Below are positions 1 to 11,879 of a stretch of DNA of 64,000 bases, piece by piece (the stretch's first letter is position 1; every line of letters starts with the position of its first letter). The notes beneath the pieces were generated by a model that was given only the letters and a program-made list of their open reading frames with translations, was not told the DNA's origin and did not search any database. The position numbers and the translations under genes are program-made. The DNA is from Baylisascaris procyonis (lineage: Eukaryota; Nematoda; Chromadorea; Rhabditida; Ascarididae), in NCBI GenBank assembly GCA_037389465.1, contig JAZARR010000146.1:1798001-1862000 (forward strand), read 5' to 3'.

Positions 1-629
1 AGTCACGTCTTAAACGCGTTTGCAAATGATGGGCGCTTTGCGATTCATCGCTGATAATGCAACCCCATGTAGCAATGTCAAGTGCAAGTTTCGTTTTTTT
101 TTTTCTTTTTCACAATAAGCCAATCTCGTTTTCCTGTGCTTTTGTGCAGTTTTACTTGTAAAAGCGCATTATGGCGATATCGCTCGCGTCTGTACGTCTG
201 TTTGTCTCTTTGGTAGTTTCAACTCAAAAATCACTGAAGCAAGAGCCACAAGATTCATCGATTAAGTCGTACACCTTAATGACGATACTTCTTCTACCCA
301 GTTGCCTCTAACCCGCAAAAAAAAAAGGTGAAAGGAGTTCACAGATACTTAAAGACTGGATCACAGTCGAAGACATAAATAGGCTGCGATATTGCATGCT
401 AATCGGTGTGTGTGTGCGTGCTATCTTATCGTCTTGTCGTTGTTGTGGCTGCTAATAAACCAGTTTGTTACGTTCATGAGATGAACCCTCTTCGCACATC
501 AGAACGATCGCAAAAATAAAATTTCAAATCTTAAAGAATCAGAAACACACATTTGAAGTAAACAATTTCTCAACAAGAAGTCATTGAAAAAATCGATTTC
601 TGCGCTAACTTTCTCTGCTTTCATTAAAA
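1..629. other. No gene seen; AT-rich sequence
   Basis: I see no exon-like reading frame with usable splice sites here. The stretch has short A runs (about 311-323) and T runs (about 98-111) and is otherwise unremarkable. Confidence 0.5.

Positions 630-688
<59 letters not shown>
630..688. repeat. (TA)n microsatellite
   Basis: An almost pure alternating TA tract of about 59 bases with one C interruption near the left end. It is the first of six such arrays in the window. Confidence 0.97.
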
Positions 689-689
<1 letters not shown>

Positions 690-1084
690 CGTCACAATTT
701 TATCGTCTTACACTGATAATATAATCTTATTTTATCATAGAATAGCGCATTCTTCTCTCAATGAATGCGAATATTCATTTTTCATTGTATTTATAACGTT
801 AAAAGCAATAGAAAAAACAATCACAGAAAATAAGACATAATTAAAACAATAAATATAAGTAATCGATTAGCTCTACTATATGGGAAACATTTGTGATGAT
901 TTACACCTCATTAGTTTTTCTCACTAAGCTCTTCTTCAATATCGGTAACCTTTTCAGCAATTTTGAGAGAAGGAGACCGAGAGTGGACGAGTAGGCCAAA
1001 TGTCCCGATGGTGGCTTCCAATACATATGAAAGGGCTCAACGGCATTCCAACGTATTGGCGGCAGACGTAGTGAGACGTGATAA

Positions 1085-1400
1085 GAGAGGAAGGCTCTGA
1101 GTTGATAAAAGAAAGAAGCCCTAACTTGGTGAATGGAGGAGCTCTGAATTGGTGAAAATGGCACTCCAAGTTGGTAAAAAAAATTTCGTGAGAGTTCTTA
1201 GTTCTGAAGTGGTAAAGGGTGATAGCTCTGAGCTGGTAAAACGGATTAGCTCCGAGTTGGTATGAAGTTTTGACAAAAGAACGCAGACGCAACTCGGAAA
1301 AATGAGATTGCTTCGAGGCAGTAAAAAGGATTACTTTCAGCTGGTAAAACGTTTTAGTAAAAAGAGATAGTTCTGAGTTGGTGGAATTTTTTACTGAAAG
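1085..1400. repeat. Degenerate minisatellite, core like AGCTCTGAGTTGGTAAAA
   Basis: A core resembling AGCTCTGAGTTGGTAAAA recurs about ten times at irregular spacing of roughly 20-30 bases (for example near 1092, 1138, 1161, 1226, 1249, 1335 and 1368). The copies differ by several substitutions and by variable spacers, so the array is old. More decayed traces run on to about 1540. Two overlapping open frames on the minus strand here (901-1292) are explained by the repeat and are not called as genes. Confidence 0.75.
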
Positions 1401-1540
1401 GATGCAGCTTGGATATTGTAAGATGAAATTGCCTTCGATTGTTAAAAGATACTAATTTTTAAACAATAAAATTAATAGTTCTTATTTCTTAAAAGCAAAT
1501 AGTTGTGAATTAGTAAAAGAAGATAGCTCAGAAAAGGTTA

Positions 1541-2810
1541 AAGCCAATATCTCTTAACTGTGATGATTTTTGCTAAAATCAACGACAAAAAAGTCGGTTC
1601 TATTCTTACAATTAATACAAACATGTAGAAAAAAAAAAATTCCAGCCGGTTGTCGATAGAGAAGCGAAGCAATAATTTTCGAATATTACGGTTATGAGAA
1701 GTAAGCATTACTCCAAAATGAAATCAGTATTCGAACGATGAACATCATAAAATAATTCACCGATTTAATGCAACACAAAAGACATATTTCATCACAAGAT
1801 ATGCAACTAACATTCATGTGCTCTTGCATGGAAGGAAAAAAAAAACCACCTTGAGGCAACTTTCAGAGTCAAAAAAATCTATATTCGCAAATAATAACTC
1901 AGGGAGCTGCTGCATTCTGAATGCAAAGAATCATAACGAAACATAAGGAAAAAAATGAACACATCATAGAAGGTAATGCTGCATAAATAAAAAAAAAATT
2001 ATAAGACACTGCTATGAAGCAGAGCAAATTAAATTTGAGTTTATGAATAGAGTACTGAGAATAGTATTGTTATTATCGATGGGAAGCTTTTACTCAGTAG
2101 GGCACTTATGCCTATCGTCTAATGTACAAACTTCTTGGATATCAATCCCAGTTTCTCTTCGATTTTATATTTCAAAATGAGATAGTTAGACCATACGAAT
2201 TTCAAAACACAATTCGTTATATTCCTATTGTGCATAGGAAACATGTTCATCAAATAGGAATAAGTTGCACTGTCTTATAACATGTACTCGTCGAATATCG
2301 GTAAAAAAATATTACATCCCAGTTGTAGGGAAGATAGGAATTGATAGGCAGAAAATTCTTTTCGAAACTATCGATTTATAGCCCATTCGCATTTAGTCGC
2401 CAAATATGAAATAAATTTTCTCTAAACTTCTGATTGATGATGCATTTCTTTGCGTTTATGTTGAGAAGCTCAAAAAATACGATCAATTCCCATATACTCT
2501 CGAAGTATCAATGTTTGAATTTTTGATCCTCTCACCTAGCCAGCTGAATTCCAAGACTTATTGCTGCTATGTGCCGTACACAAAAAGATGCAATAATATC
2601 ATTGGCGCATCATTCGATTATACTCAATTATCATCACACATCAGAAATAATAGCATAGGCTATTGTTTTATAAGTTGTAAGTTCACAACAATGTATAGTT
2701 CCCTCATATGGCAATGATCAAAAAGAGTGAAAGAGAGGTCATAAAGAAGTTCTCAGACGGATCGAATGATTCCAATTGAAGCTAGCTTAAGCTTAAGTAA
2801 ATGACTGAAT
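1541..2810. other. No gene seen; AT-rich, likely intergenic
   Basis: Apart from one 68-codon open frame at 2511-2717 with no coding character, I find nothing supported. The right end lies in the 3' flank of the leftward gene that stops at 2911. Confidence 0.45.
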
Positions 2811-2814
2811 TAAC

Positions 2815-2820
2815 TTTATT
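2815..2820 (-). promoter_or_regulatory. Candidate polyadenylation signal AATAAA
   Basis: TTTATT on the plus strand reads AATAAA on the minus strand, about 95 bases past the stop codon of the leftward gene ending at 2911. The spacing fits a poly(A) signal, but the hexamer is common by chance in DNA this AT-rich. Confidence 0.4.
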
Positions 2821-2910
2821 ATATTTTATGGATTAACGATGAAAAGAAATACAATGGGAAATTAAAATCTAAAGACAAAATTTTCAATGAAAATATTTCG
2901 ATAAAATATG

Positions 2911-4459
2911 CTAGAGTACGGTATTGTTCAATAATGGGTACTGCACACGCTCAATGGCAAGCTCTTCAAGGGATTCCACGACGTTTCTAGGAACAAGTGA
3001 GCAATCTATGAGTGACGGCTGCAAAAGTTGATCCTTAAACAAGTCTTTTAGAGGAAGAAGAAGATAAACAGATGAAAAAACAGAGGCTTTACTATGCTCA
3101 CGCCAACAGTCATATTCCCAACATGAAAAATATTGTAAAATCCAAGTAATTAGGAAAGGTAAAAGGGATCAGAGAGAGCTAGGTAAATGCTGCTGGAATA
3201 AGATATATATATATGCATCATGTGAAGTGCAATAGATTGTGAAATAAAATTTACACCATGCTGCAACAAGTGCTTAACATTTTGTTTTACATCTTCAAAC
3301 ATCAACAACAATATGACAGGCCGCGAGTGGACACTTTCAACTGATGTCAAAAACCTTGAAAATCTTCTTAAAAACTTCCGCTCGTGCAGTTAACAATATA
3401 AAATTTTATGAGGGTATGATTCTCTATATAACTTTGTAGATTGCTAGAAAAAGATCGCCGAAAAACTTCGCATTTGTGGATAATTTCATCAAAAAAATTT
3501 TCTCGAAATTTACGACAGAGCAAACTTCGAGAACTTTTTGTAGCAACGGAAGCCTCAAAACTGCTATTCCTCCCTTTCCATTCCAATTCTTTTTTAATGC
3601 TTTCATTAGCATTCTAAATTATGAGAAATTCATATTTTTTTGAGAAAGATCACTTTCGTTTTTGTAAACGAAATAATGCCCATCAAAGTTAATAGCTAAA
3701 TTTGAACAAATACGCACAATTGTACATTTGCTTTATTTTGAAGAAGCTCAAAAAAGTGTTACTGTTAAGTTACATATAAATTACATCCATTGCTGCAAAG
3801 AATTGATCTGTGAAAAAAAAAATCATAAAACCTCTTTTGAGAAAATAACTTTTTAGACATTTAAAAAAAATACATAACGAAAAACAAAACAAAAGAAAAA
3901 AACATAAGAAATTAAATCACACTGTTTGAATAGATGAATCTTGCAAATGATTTCACAAATTCACTCTTTGTGAGTTTAGTTATTGTATGCATCATTCGAT
4001 TTTGTTAGTTATTATTGGATGAGATCATTGACAACCGTTAATGTTGAATATGAGTCTTTTCTTGAAGTGTTATTAAATATGCAATAAGTTTATAAGCTGC
4101 AAAATTTATTTTCACAGTAATGTAAATAATGGCAGTGAACATTTTATGAAAGATTTTTACCTGTCTTGACGAAGCAAAATGACGAATGAGATGCGAAGAG
4201 GAATGAATGAATGTGAATGGCAAAACTGCGGAATCGAATCGATGGAGAGTAAGCTGAAAGATAAACGTTACGATTAGTGAAACAGTACGAATGTCAATGT
4301 AAAGGATAAACAAAACTTCTTTTGAATAATAGACAACATTTGAAGACATTTTTGCACTGTTACGCATAAAAACGAGAAAACTGACGTCGCGTTCAGCAAA
4401 TAATATAGGAACCCGCCGATCATAGCGATCGTGAACGATTTCAACGAAACGTTAGCCAT
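2911..4459 (-). CDS. Predicted small single-pass membrane protein, five exons
   Basis: Not recognised with confidence. Hand-built exons, in order: 4459-4382, 4253-4161, 3613-3433, 3340-3257 and 3086-2911. All joins keep frame (phases 0, 0, 1, 1) and give about 203 residues ending in a TAG. Exon 1 starts at an ATG and uses GC-richer codons; residues about 9-24 (FTIAMIGGFLYYLLNA) form one membrane segment near the N-terminus, so a signal anchor with the rest outside the cytosol is a reasonable guess. Exon 2 is flanked by a good TTTCAG acceptor and a GTAAAA donor. Exon 3 contains the basic run SLLCRKFRENFFDE; exon 4 contains RPVILLLMFEDVKQNV, which looks like a buried beta strand followed by a helix. 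The last exon reads DCSLVPRNVVESLEELA. The last acceptor (GTAAAG) and the first donor (GTTTTC) are weak. A faint resemblance to the luminal domain of torsin-interacting proteins is not enough to name it. Confidence 0.45.
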
Positions 4460-5555
4460 TTAGATGTAGCGATCGGCGGCCGTTAAGCGAGATGGCGTGA
4501 AGTTTAAGATGCCGAAGCATGGTTTCTTTATCGCTTGTACAATCCATAATCGCATCATATCTTCCGGCAGAGCGCATTTAGCACTTATGTGCATTATAGA
4601 CAAGCTTTCACGCTGTTTCACTTGGTGGACCCTCGCAACAATCATCTGTCTGTCGCACAATGCACAATGGGTTTCTTAAACCGGAAGAACTCATAATTAA
4701 GCTTCCATTAGGTTTCTGTATGCAGCCGCATAGCTGCCCTATTATGATAATGAAATTAAGCGGATTTCAAAACTTCAGTGAAAATATATTCAGTAAGTTA
4801 CTTTATAACATACCGCGATTGCCTCGAAAGAAGCAAAAACTGTCTTTCATCTCAATAGCACGAAGCTATTTGAATAAGTTTTCCGATACACTAGATTATC
4901 CTTACATAAAGACCCTCGATTAAAAAGGATGAAAAATGAGCTTACTGCAATAAAATAAGAAGCTTTCGAATTGAAGCACATCAAACTATTGAAACTAAAT
5001 GGGATGTTACCAGAAGCTAGGGTCTGATTTGCGATTGTATGATTGTGAAAACAATCGTGAAGCTTTTTATAGGAAACGGAATAAATTGCAGTTAACATTG
5101 AAGATCAATTCAATCCTCCAAAAAGGCATCAACTTGTATTATACACAAATATTGGACATAAAAGTGATGTGGTTGAGTTCACTGACTCGAAATGACTGAA
5201 CTATATTCGCTTTTTACCTACGTACCTCATTGCTAAAAAATATTTGCAGGCTTTTAATAAGCAAGAGCAATAATAAATCCAGAGTCATGCGAACAAATTA
5301 CTTGTATGAGGGACCTTGATCCCAAGTAAGGAACGGTTACCATGAAAATGCATGAAAATATAGCACAGAGCTACTCGGAACATATATATGAAAATATTCA
5401 TTGGGCCAGAGAAGAGCTTGCTGTGACCAAGAAACGCCTAACTCATATCCAACACGATCACTGCGCACACTTCATAATCAGTCTTACTACAGAGCGCAAA
5501 TCATCTGATTACATCGTAATTTGCCAGGAATTACTCGTTTTGCATTCCCATTCAC
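4460..5555. other. Upstream flank of the leftward gene; no other gene supported
   Basis: From 4440 to 4680 the sequence is GC-richer and has overlapping open frames on both strands (4460-4660 minus, 4497-4679 plus). It could hold the promoter and 5' UTR of the leftward gene starting at 4459. Two further short frames (4660-4923 and 4999-5199, plus) have no splice or codon support. Confidence 0.35.
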
Positions 5556-6076
5556 GCATAGGCACACATACGTACACACACACACGTACACTGTGTATGC
5601 GCACACAAACGCCACGTACACGCACACACTCGCGCGCACTCATAGACCGTGTACGCACACACATACACACGCACGCACGCACATACATGCACACGCACCA
5701 ACACGCACGAACGCAACCACATACACACATCACGTACACGGACATATACATGAACACACGCACACACACATGACCGTGCACATGCACGCACACACGCGCG
5801 CACACACACACCAGCACGCACACTTATACACCGTGCACACGTACACATATGCACACGCATACACGCGCTCACGCACACGCATATAAACACGCATACACAC
5901 CTACACGCACACACATCGCGCGCACGCAGCCGCACACACACCACGCACTCACCATACGCGCAGATACAAAGCTACACCTGCACTCGTACGCACGTGCGCG
6001 TACACGCAACGCACATACATTACGCACCCGCACATACGCTCACAGCACGCATGCACATACACATGTGCACGCGGAC
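5556..6076. repeat. CA-rich low-complexity block with strong strand asymmetry
   Basis: About 520 bases made mainly of CACACA, CACGCA and TACACA steps on the plus strand, with very few G-rich or T-rich words. Purine-pyrimidine alternation is kept through most of it. Several long open frames on both strands (His/Thr-rich on plus, Val/Cys-rich on minus) are by-products of the absence of A/T-only triplets and are not genes. Confidence 0.92.
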
Positions 6077-7634
6077 AAACAACTTCAACGTACATTTGGC
6101 AATCAAACGATGTATACTGTGGAGGAAATGATGAAGAATGCATGATCTCATCGTTATTCTATGACACAAGTAAACATAAACGAAACGAGTATAGAATGGG
6201 TTGATAGATGGGAGCTATTTCCGATTACTTTTGATGGTGAAATATGAGCATCTCATCAACGAGAGCTGATGGTCGAATCGATTTGGACGCATATAAAATG
6301 TCTGATTATGAAGTGGAAACTTCCAAAATGAATATAAGCTTGCAAAGTGAGATACATGAAAAAGATATTGGTGGCTGGAAAACTTTTACAAAATGCCTCA
6401 AAAATGTGGAAGGACGACTTAATGCTTAATGAAATTACGACTAAAAAAACTTCAATCACATCGAATCTACTCGGACGCATTTGTCAACTGCGAATTAAAC
6501 TGCTCACAAGTGGTCACTGAAGGAATTTTTATAAAATTCGATGTTCTTTTTAATCATCACCTTAAAAGGTCACTTTGCAAGATTCCATCGAATGGAAAAC
6601 ACATCGCCAGCAAATTCTCACACTACACAAAATACGGCAAACCCATATTTAGCTGTTTCGAAAAAAAGCAGAGATGAGCGCATTCGCCGCGAAAAATCGA
6701 TAATCAAGCCATTAAACAAATCATGGTACCACGACGATTCGATGGGATATCTCGAACAGTGGTATAGTCTCCCTTATATTCAACGAACGATCAAAAATTT
6801 TGCAGTCGCCGCCTATTTCATTTTTTCATGACGGATAATAACACTCTCCCAGCGATTGCAAACAATGACTAATTGCGAACGAAATGCAAAAATTTATTCC
6901 GATTTCGGGTGGAATTTTTATAGCTTCGAAATTGCTATAAATTTTTGAGGATATGAGGTGTTGTATTTCACGACAATGCACCACACAAATGTATCAATGA
7001 GTACTGTAAATTTCCCTTTGCAGCAAAACGCGATCGTTGTGCTCAATGTTTTTAATTAAGATGCAAGATCTGCTCCTTAAGCTCTTTTCATCAATACTAT
7101 CAGTGAGGGTTGTTCGAGCTTACAGTCAACTTCCTAACAATATAGTGAAGGTTGGAAACTTGCTAGTATTTTGAAGCGATTTGCCAGTTTCCATTTTTAC
7201 TTCACTGTGGATTTGATACGTCGAATATCAATTGCCATACAACCTCGCAGTTCGGATGTTTGCATTTGTGGGTGTATGTCTACATTGGTAATTTTGCACA
7301 TCCGTTCTCAGTGCACATTCCCCGCACCTTATCTTCGTTTCCCGAAATGAGGGAAATATTGCTGAGTGCAATCGCATTTTGAACAGTATGAATAGTGAAA
7401 TCCTCAGCGGGTTTGATTTGACCGACGGTTAGTATCGATCAGCCACCTTCTACATTTGTAAAATTTTGCTATTCGATTTAAAGTATGATATTTGCGAATG
7501 AGAACCTATTTTACGCCAGTTAACAAATTCACTTCCACCAAATTCGTCTACGTTTCATGGAAAAGAAGTTCGCCAGTTGAGTACTGATGTGACGAATGAT
7601 ACGATGCGGATAAACGAATGACAAAGAACCTGAA
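6077..7634. other. No gene seen
   Basis: Short open frames at 6244-6429, 6429-6677 and 6541-6831 (plus) overlap one another and lack splice support. The rest has stops in every frame. Confidence 0.4.
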
Positions 7635-7815
7635 GGCTATTAATGGCACTACTAATCTCCCCAAAGCAATGGGTTATATATCGGCCAATTACGAATGAGA
7701 TTTCAGGCAAATAACGTAATATTAACGGCTATTAATGGCACTACTAATCTCCCCAAAGCAATGGGTTATATACAGGCCAATTACGAATGAGGTTTCAGGC
7801 AAATAACGTAATATG
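7635..7815. repeat. Direct tandem repeat, two copies of a 92-bp unit
   Basis: The unit starting GGCTATTAATGGCACTACTA occurs at 7635 and again at 7727, nearly identical over about 89 bases. It carries the phrase CCCCAAAGCAATGGG. A shorter third copy lies at 8448-8502. Confidence 0.93.
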
Positions 7816-8325
7816 AACACAATCCCGTTGAACGGCTCGTCAACCATTGATGAATCTGAGGTTAAACTCTTAAGAATTACCATACGTTGACTCAACATGC
7901 TTGAAAACATGTGCATGTGTGGCAAATATTTGCTAAAGAATCGCTGAACAGACACATGCATAAATGCGCTAATCTCTTCTAATTGGAGAAAATACACAAC
8001 AGCATATCCGAATAATGCACTCCCATAGTGGATTCGATTCGTTATAATATTTCGCACATCAGAAAAAAAAAGAACAAACAATAGACAACTTTTTGACATC
8101 AGTCGAATCGCCTCATAACTGAGAATGCAGATTGTGTGTTAAACGAACTTGACAAAGGCAATCGAAAAGGTAAAAGACACCAAACATAATAGTGAATACT
8201 GCAGAGAGTGCGGTAAATGTAGAATGTATGCATACGTGTATTCATATCTATATCTATGTGATTTATATGTACTTGCATATACACATACGCACACAACATA
8301 CGTATATATAGATGCATACATGCAC

Positions 8326-8445
<120 letters not shown>

Positions 8446-8447
8446 AA

Positions 8448-8502
8448 GGCTATTAATCACACTACTAATCTCCCCAAAGCAATGGGTTATATATCAGCCA
8501 AT
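8448..8502. repeat. Third, partial copy of the 92-bp repeat
   Basis: Starts GGCTATTAATCACACTACTA and matches the copies at 7635 and 7727 for about 55 bases, then diverges into TA-rich sequence. The bases in front (TGAAGGCTATT) also match the left flank of the first copy, so the shared homology starts before the unit. Confidence 0.88.
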
Positions 8503-8535
8503 ATATATACCTTCACCTTCTATATATAATAGAAG

Positions 8536-8862
8536 ATGAAGGAATTCTACAGCTCTAAGAAGACTGACACCGATTATGGAACATACTGTGCAGCAAAAGT
8601 TTCATCAGCCAGTTTCTTTGCCTACACCGTCAATGATTCATCAGATGTTTGCAGTTTTCGTTTTGGAAACAAAGAAAGTGAAATATCCAAAGAAACCTTA
8701 GTTTTGATCAAACAAAAATCACAATTATTCTCAACGATAATACAAGCATATTTCTCACCCATTCAAGTGAAACATCGAATAAGAAACACCCATTTTTTTT
8801 CAATTTCACATCATCAGAATTCATTCTCAAAGTATACTGTACAAAGCAAATTCTATCTCTGA
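8536..8862 (+). CDS. Uncertain open frame, 108 codons
   Basis: Not recognised. An ATG opens a 108-codon frame whose first half has balanced composition (SSKKTDTDYGTYCAAKV, then SSDVCSFRFGNKES) and whose second half is AT-rich and less convincing. If real, the first 60-70 codons may be an exon ending before the second half. No good donor was found and no family suggests itself. Frames of this length also arise by chance in this window. Confidence 0.18.
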   Translation: MKEFYSSKKTDTDYGTYCAAKVSSASFFAYTVNDSSDVCSFRFGNKESEISKETLVLIKQKSQLFSTIIQAYFSPIQVKHRIRNTHFFSISHHQNSFSKYTVQSKFYL

Positions 8863-11166
8863 ATGCCTATAACTAAGATGAAGGCGATTACACTTAAGAG
8901 TAAGTGGACAAATATGTGTGAGTTATTGAATGACTTGATGCTTGAAGCACCTCAGTTCGGATGTGAGCTATTATTGCCTCGAATTCAATCTGCCCATTGG
9001 ATCATCACTTCCATTTAGTTCAATGAATTAAAAATCTCAACGATATTGATTAATAAGAAACTAGAACACAGTGAGTCGAGAAAAACGACAAAAGTGTACC
9101 AATCAATGAAGGAGAAGTGACGTGGAGTCGCTAGCTGACAGCCGATTCGTGCACGCTAACCCTTATCATGTAGTCAAGAGTTGTGGCTAACATCGACAGT
9201 AAGCATACGTTCGGAAGTTTGGCTGTAATTGAATAACAGTGATGGGGCTGAAGCATTGATAAGATGACAACGCAGCCGATAAAATCAACTGTGCTTCGTG
9301 CTGCTACACAACATAAATAACATGCAAAAGCAAAAACGAATTGCAGCTCTACTTCCGCTACCTTTGATAACAACATATATAAGGCTGCACTACACAATTG
9401 CTCCTTTGATTGCCGACAGCTCATACGGCTGCTGCTGCCACTTCCTACTGCACAAATATGATTACACAAATTTAGCTCTTTAACCCTTGTTCAATCACCA
9501 GCAATGAAGAGGCAGACTGCATTAAGATAAATTCAAGCAGCAAAATACGATGCACTTGAAGGGATGAAAAGTAAACTGGCAGTGGAGATGTGCCTGATAG
9601 GCCATATATATTACCACAGCATCCCCCCCCCCTCCCGTCCTTTCCTCAATTTAAAAAGAACTTAACTCGAACAAAACAAATGGAAGTTTAAAAGCAAATC
9701 GAATCTAACTTATCGTATACTTCGCTAAGTAAACCAACAACTGTAATGACGCATACAGAAGAGCTTCAGCTTATAGACGTAATGTAATCGAGCGCGCAGC
9801 CACGGCACAAAACGCAATTACACCCCCAATAGCGTCATTCGACCGAGTATGGCTATGCAGCCACCTTGCCGGTTCTGTGATGAAGCAGGCACGCGGCATG
9901 TAAGAGCAACAATGTAGAGGAGACGTTTTTGTGGTCGCGTTAAACGTTGCGAACCTGGTTGCCGTTCACTGATAACAACCAGCAAAAACTGCCTTTGAAA
10001 AGTTTCCAAACACGTCACATTTACGCTCTTCCCCTATAACTTCAGGTGACAGGTAGAAGAACTTGACTTATTAAAGCTAAGCGAAAAGTAAACGAATCAT
10101 TGAGCGCATTCCACATGAGGCATGAATTCACTAAAATGGGGAAAGGCAGAGAGAACGTCAGTATTACTGACATTACTTCGCTTAGTAAAGGCATTAATGG
10201 GGGTGATGGTGCCATTTACTGAGTTTAAACAAGCATGGGATTGCCGGTGTAATTTTAGAGCGGAAGTTTTCAGTGTATTAGCTCTCGAACCACGTTCCTG
10301 ACTTGTGCAATGATGTGACTTATCATTTTGCCCAGGGGGAGGGGGGAGGGAGCTCAATGTTAATATCACCTGGTGTTTCAATACCGACAGTCTCATATTA
10401 TCCCACATCATCCATCTAAAGAAAGTTCGCTTCTAATACTTTTGAACATAATTGATTCACTCATTATTTTAATCCCCCATAAAGATGGTGCTTTGTATTG
10501 CTTTATGTTGCGAAAAATAAATTATAAACCTATTATGCTCAATACGGCATACTTTTTATCGGTAGTCTCTATTCGTTTATCTAGTTTAATGCTTATATAT
10601 AATTGGTATGATTCATTGGCCATTTACTGTTCACTTCTAATTTTAGTGTTTCATTCGTTAATGAATAAATATTTACCTGCCTATAAGTACCCAATGTTTT
10701 TCTCCCTAAAACACCTGCGCACTTCTTCCCAAGCCCTATCTATTCGATCAAAGAAAAAAAAACGATAGTTTTATAACATGTCATCAAAATATAAGACGGC
10801 AGAGAGCACAAAAATGGGCAGAGATGTATAGCGAATGGAACATTGTGCAATGAGGAACAAGTTTCTTTTTGGCACATTGCCAAGCTACACAACGACTACA
10901 GTATGAATTACGTGAACTTCAATGAAGCGAATCAAATCTAAGTGTACATGTTGTGGTCCCATACCTGTGCTCTTGGTTGCATATTTGCGTACAGGTGTAA
11001 GTACACCTGAGGTTGGTTGATATATGTTGAATGCCAATTGCGTATGCAGGTGTACACATTTACAACGTTTACCTGTACGTATATATGCAAACATGACAGC
11101 TATATATGCCCACATGAAGGTGCTAGACATAGATTGCATCCACTGAAGTTGACGTTGAAGACTGAG
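8863..11166. other. No firm gene; scattered open frames and G/C runs
   Basis: Open frames at 9131-9469 (minus), 9818-10018 (minus), 10097-10411 (minus), 10373-10768 (plus, hydrophobic) and 10885-11229 (minus) all lack convincing splice or codon support. A C run sits at 9626-9637 and a G-rich run at 10336-10350. A possible upstream exon of the rightward gene at 11167-11570 may lie here but could not be fixed. Confidence 0.35.
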
Positions 11167-11570
11167 TTGACATAGATTCGTTGAAAAGACTGAGTCCGCG
11201 AAATGGACTTTCCCAAGACATCGGCACACTACATGACAGCGAACACGATGAAATCATTCAAGTGAAGTTGAAGTGTTAAATGCAGTGCCGAAATATAGCG
11301 AAATAGAGTAGGGTGTGGCCAAGCAGTCAGTTTCTTTGTTAGGGAACTGCGAATACAAGCAGATGTGGAACGTTGGTGGAACACCTGAGATCGTCTTCCT
11401 TCATATTAAAGGTGCATAAGCAATCTGGTGAAATGCAGCAACATTTCGACCCCGTCAAATTCCAGAATATACACAAGCCAGCCATCTTCCGAAATCTACG
11501 ACTCGATGCTGATAACTTCATACAACTACACATACCTGATCTACAGTTACTCGCAGAACGCCTCCACTAG
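11167..11570 (+). CDS. Possible 3' end of an unrecognised rightward gene (two exons)
   Basis: Not recognised. Proposed exons are 11167-11261 and 11343-11570. The first reads LKRLSPRNGLSQDIGTLHD and ends EHDEIIQ at a GTGAAG donor in phase 0. The second follows TTGTTAG and starts in phase 0; it contains LRSSSFILKVHKQSGEM and ends HIPDLQLLAERLH before a TAG. AATAAA occurs about 150 bases downstream (near 11721). The acidic, polar composition is more protein-like than neighbouring frames. A minus-strand frame over the same bases (11339-11533) is Cys-rich and taken as a shadow. If real, the gene converges on the glutaminyl-tRNA synthetase gene. Confidence 0.35.
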
Positions 11571-11879
11571 CGCTTTTAAGTGAGATTTGGAAAATTTTTA
11601 TTGCGACTATGCGGATTACTCTCGATATCGGTTTGATTTAGTTCGTCTATCGACTCAACTTTTTGAAAACTAAAAATTTGAATTATTTTCACTGATCTTA
11701 TATTTACGGCTATTTAACTCAATAAATGTATTAAATGGAAAATTAGAAGAGGATATCATCACGTCTCCACTTAACGTCTATTAAAGTTCAACAGTGAAAA
11801 TACTGAAACGATATGAGATGAAACGAAAAACATGAGCGTCAACGCCGTTTCATTTAACGAAACAGAAACAACTTTGTTC

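Noticed and set aside
2911..4459. Naming the leftward gene as a torsin-interacting (LAP1-like) protein
   Set aside because: One membrane helix and a few similar residues around RPVILLLMFEDV are not enough. The diagnostic parts of that domain could not be aligned by eye.
5342..6145. Long overlapping open frames on both strands, His/Thr-rich or Val/Cys-rich
   Set aside because: They are produced by the CA-rich low-complexity block, which cannot form most stop codons. They have no splice sites and no second-half coding character.
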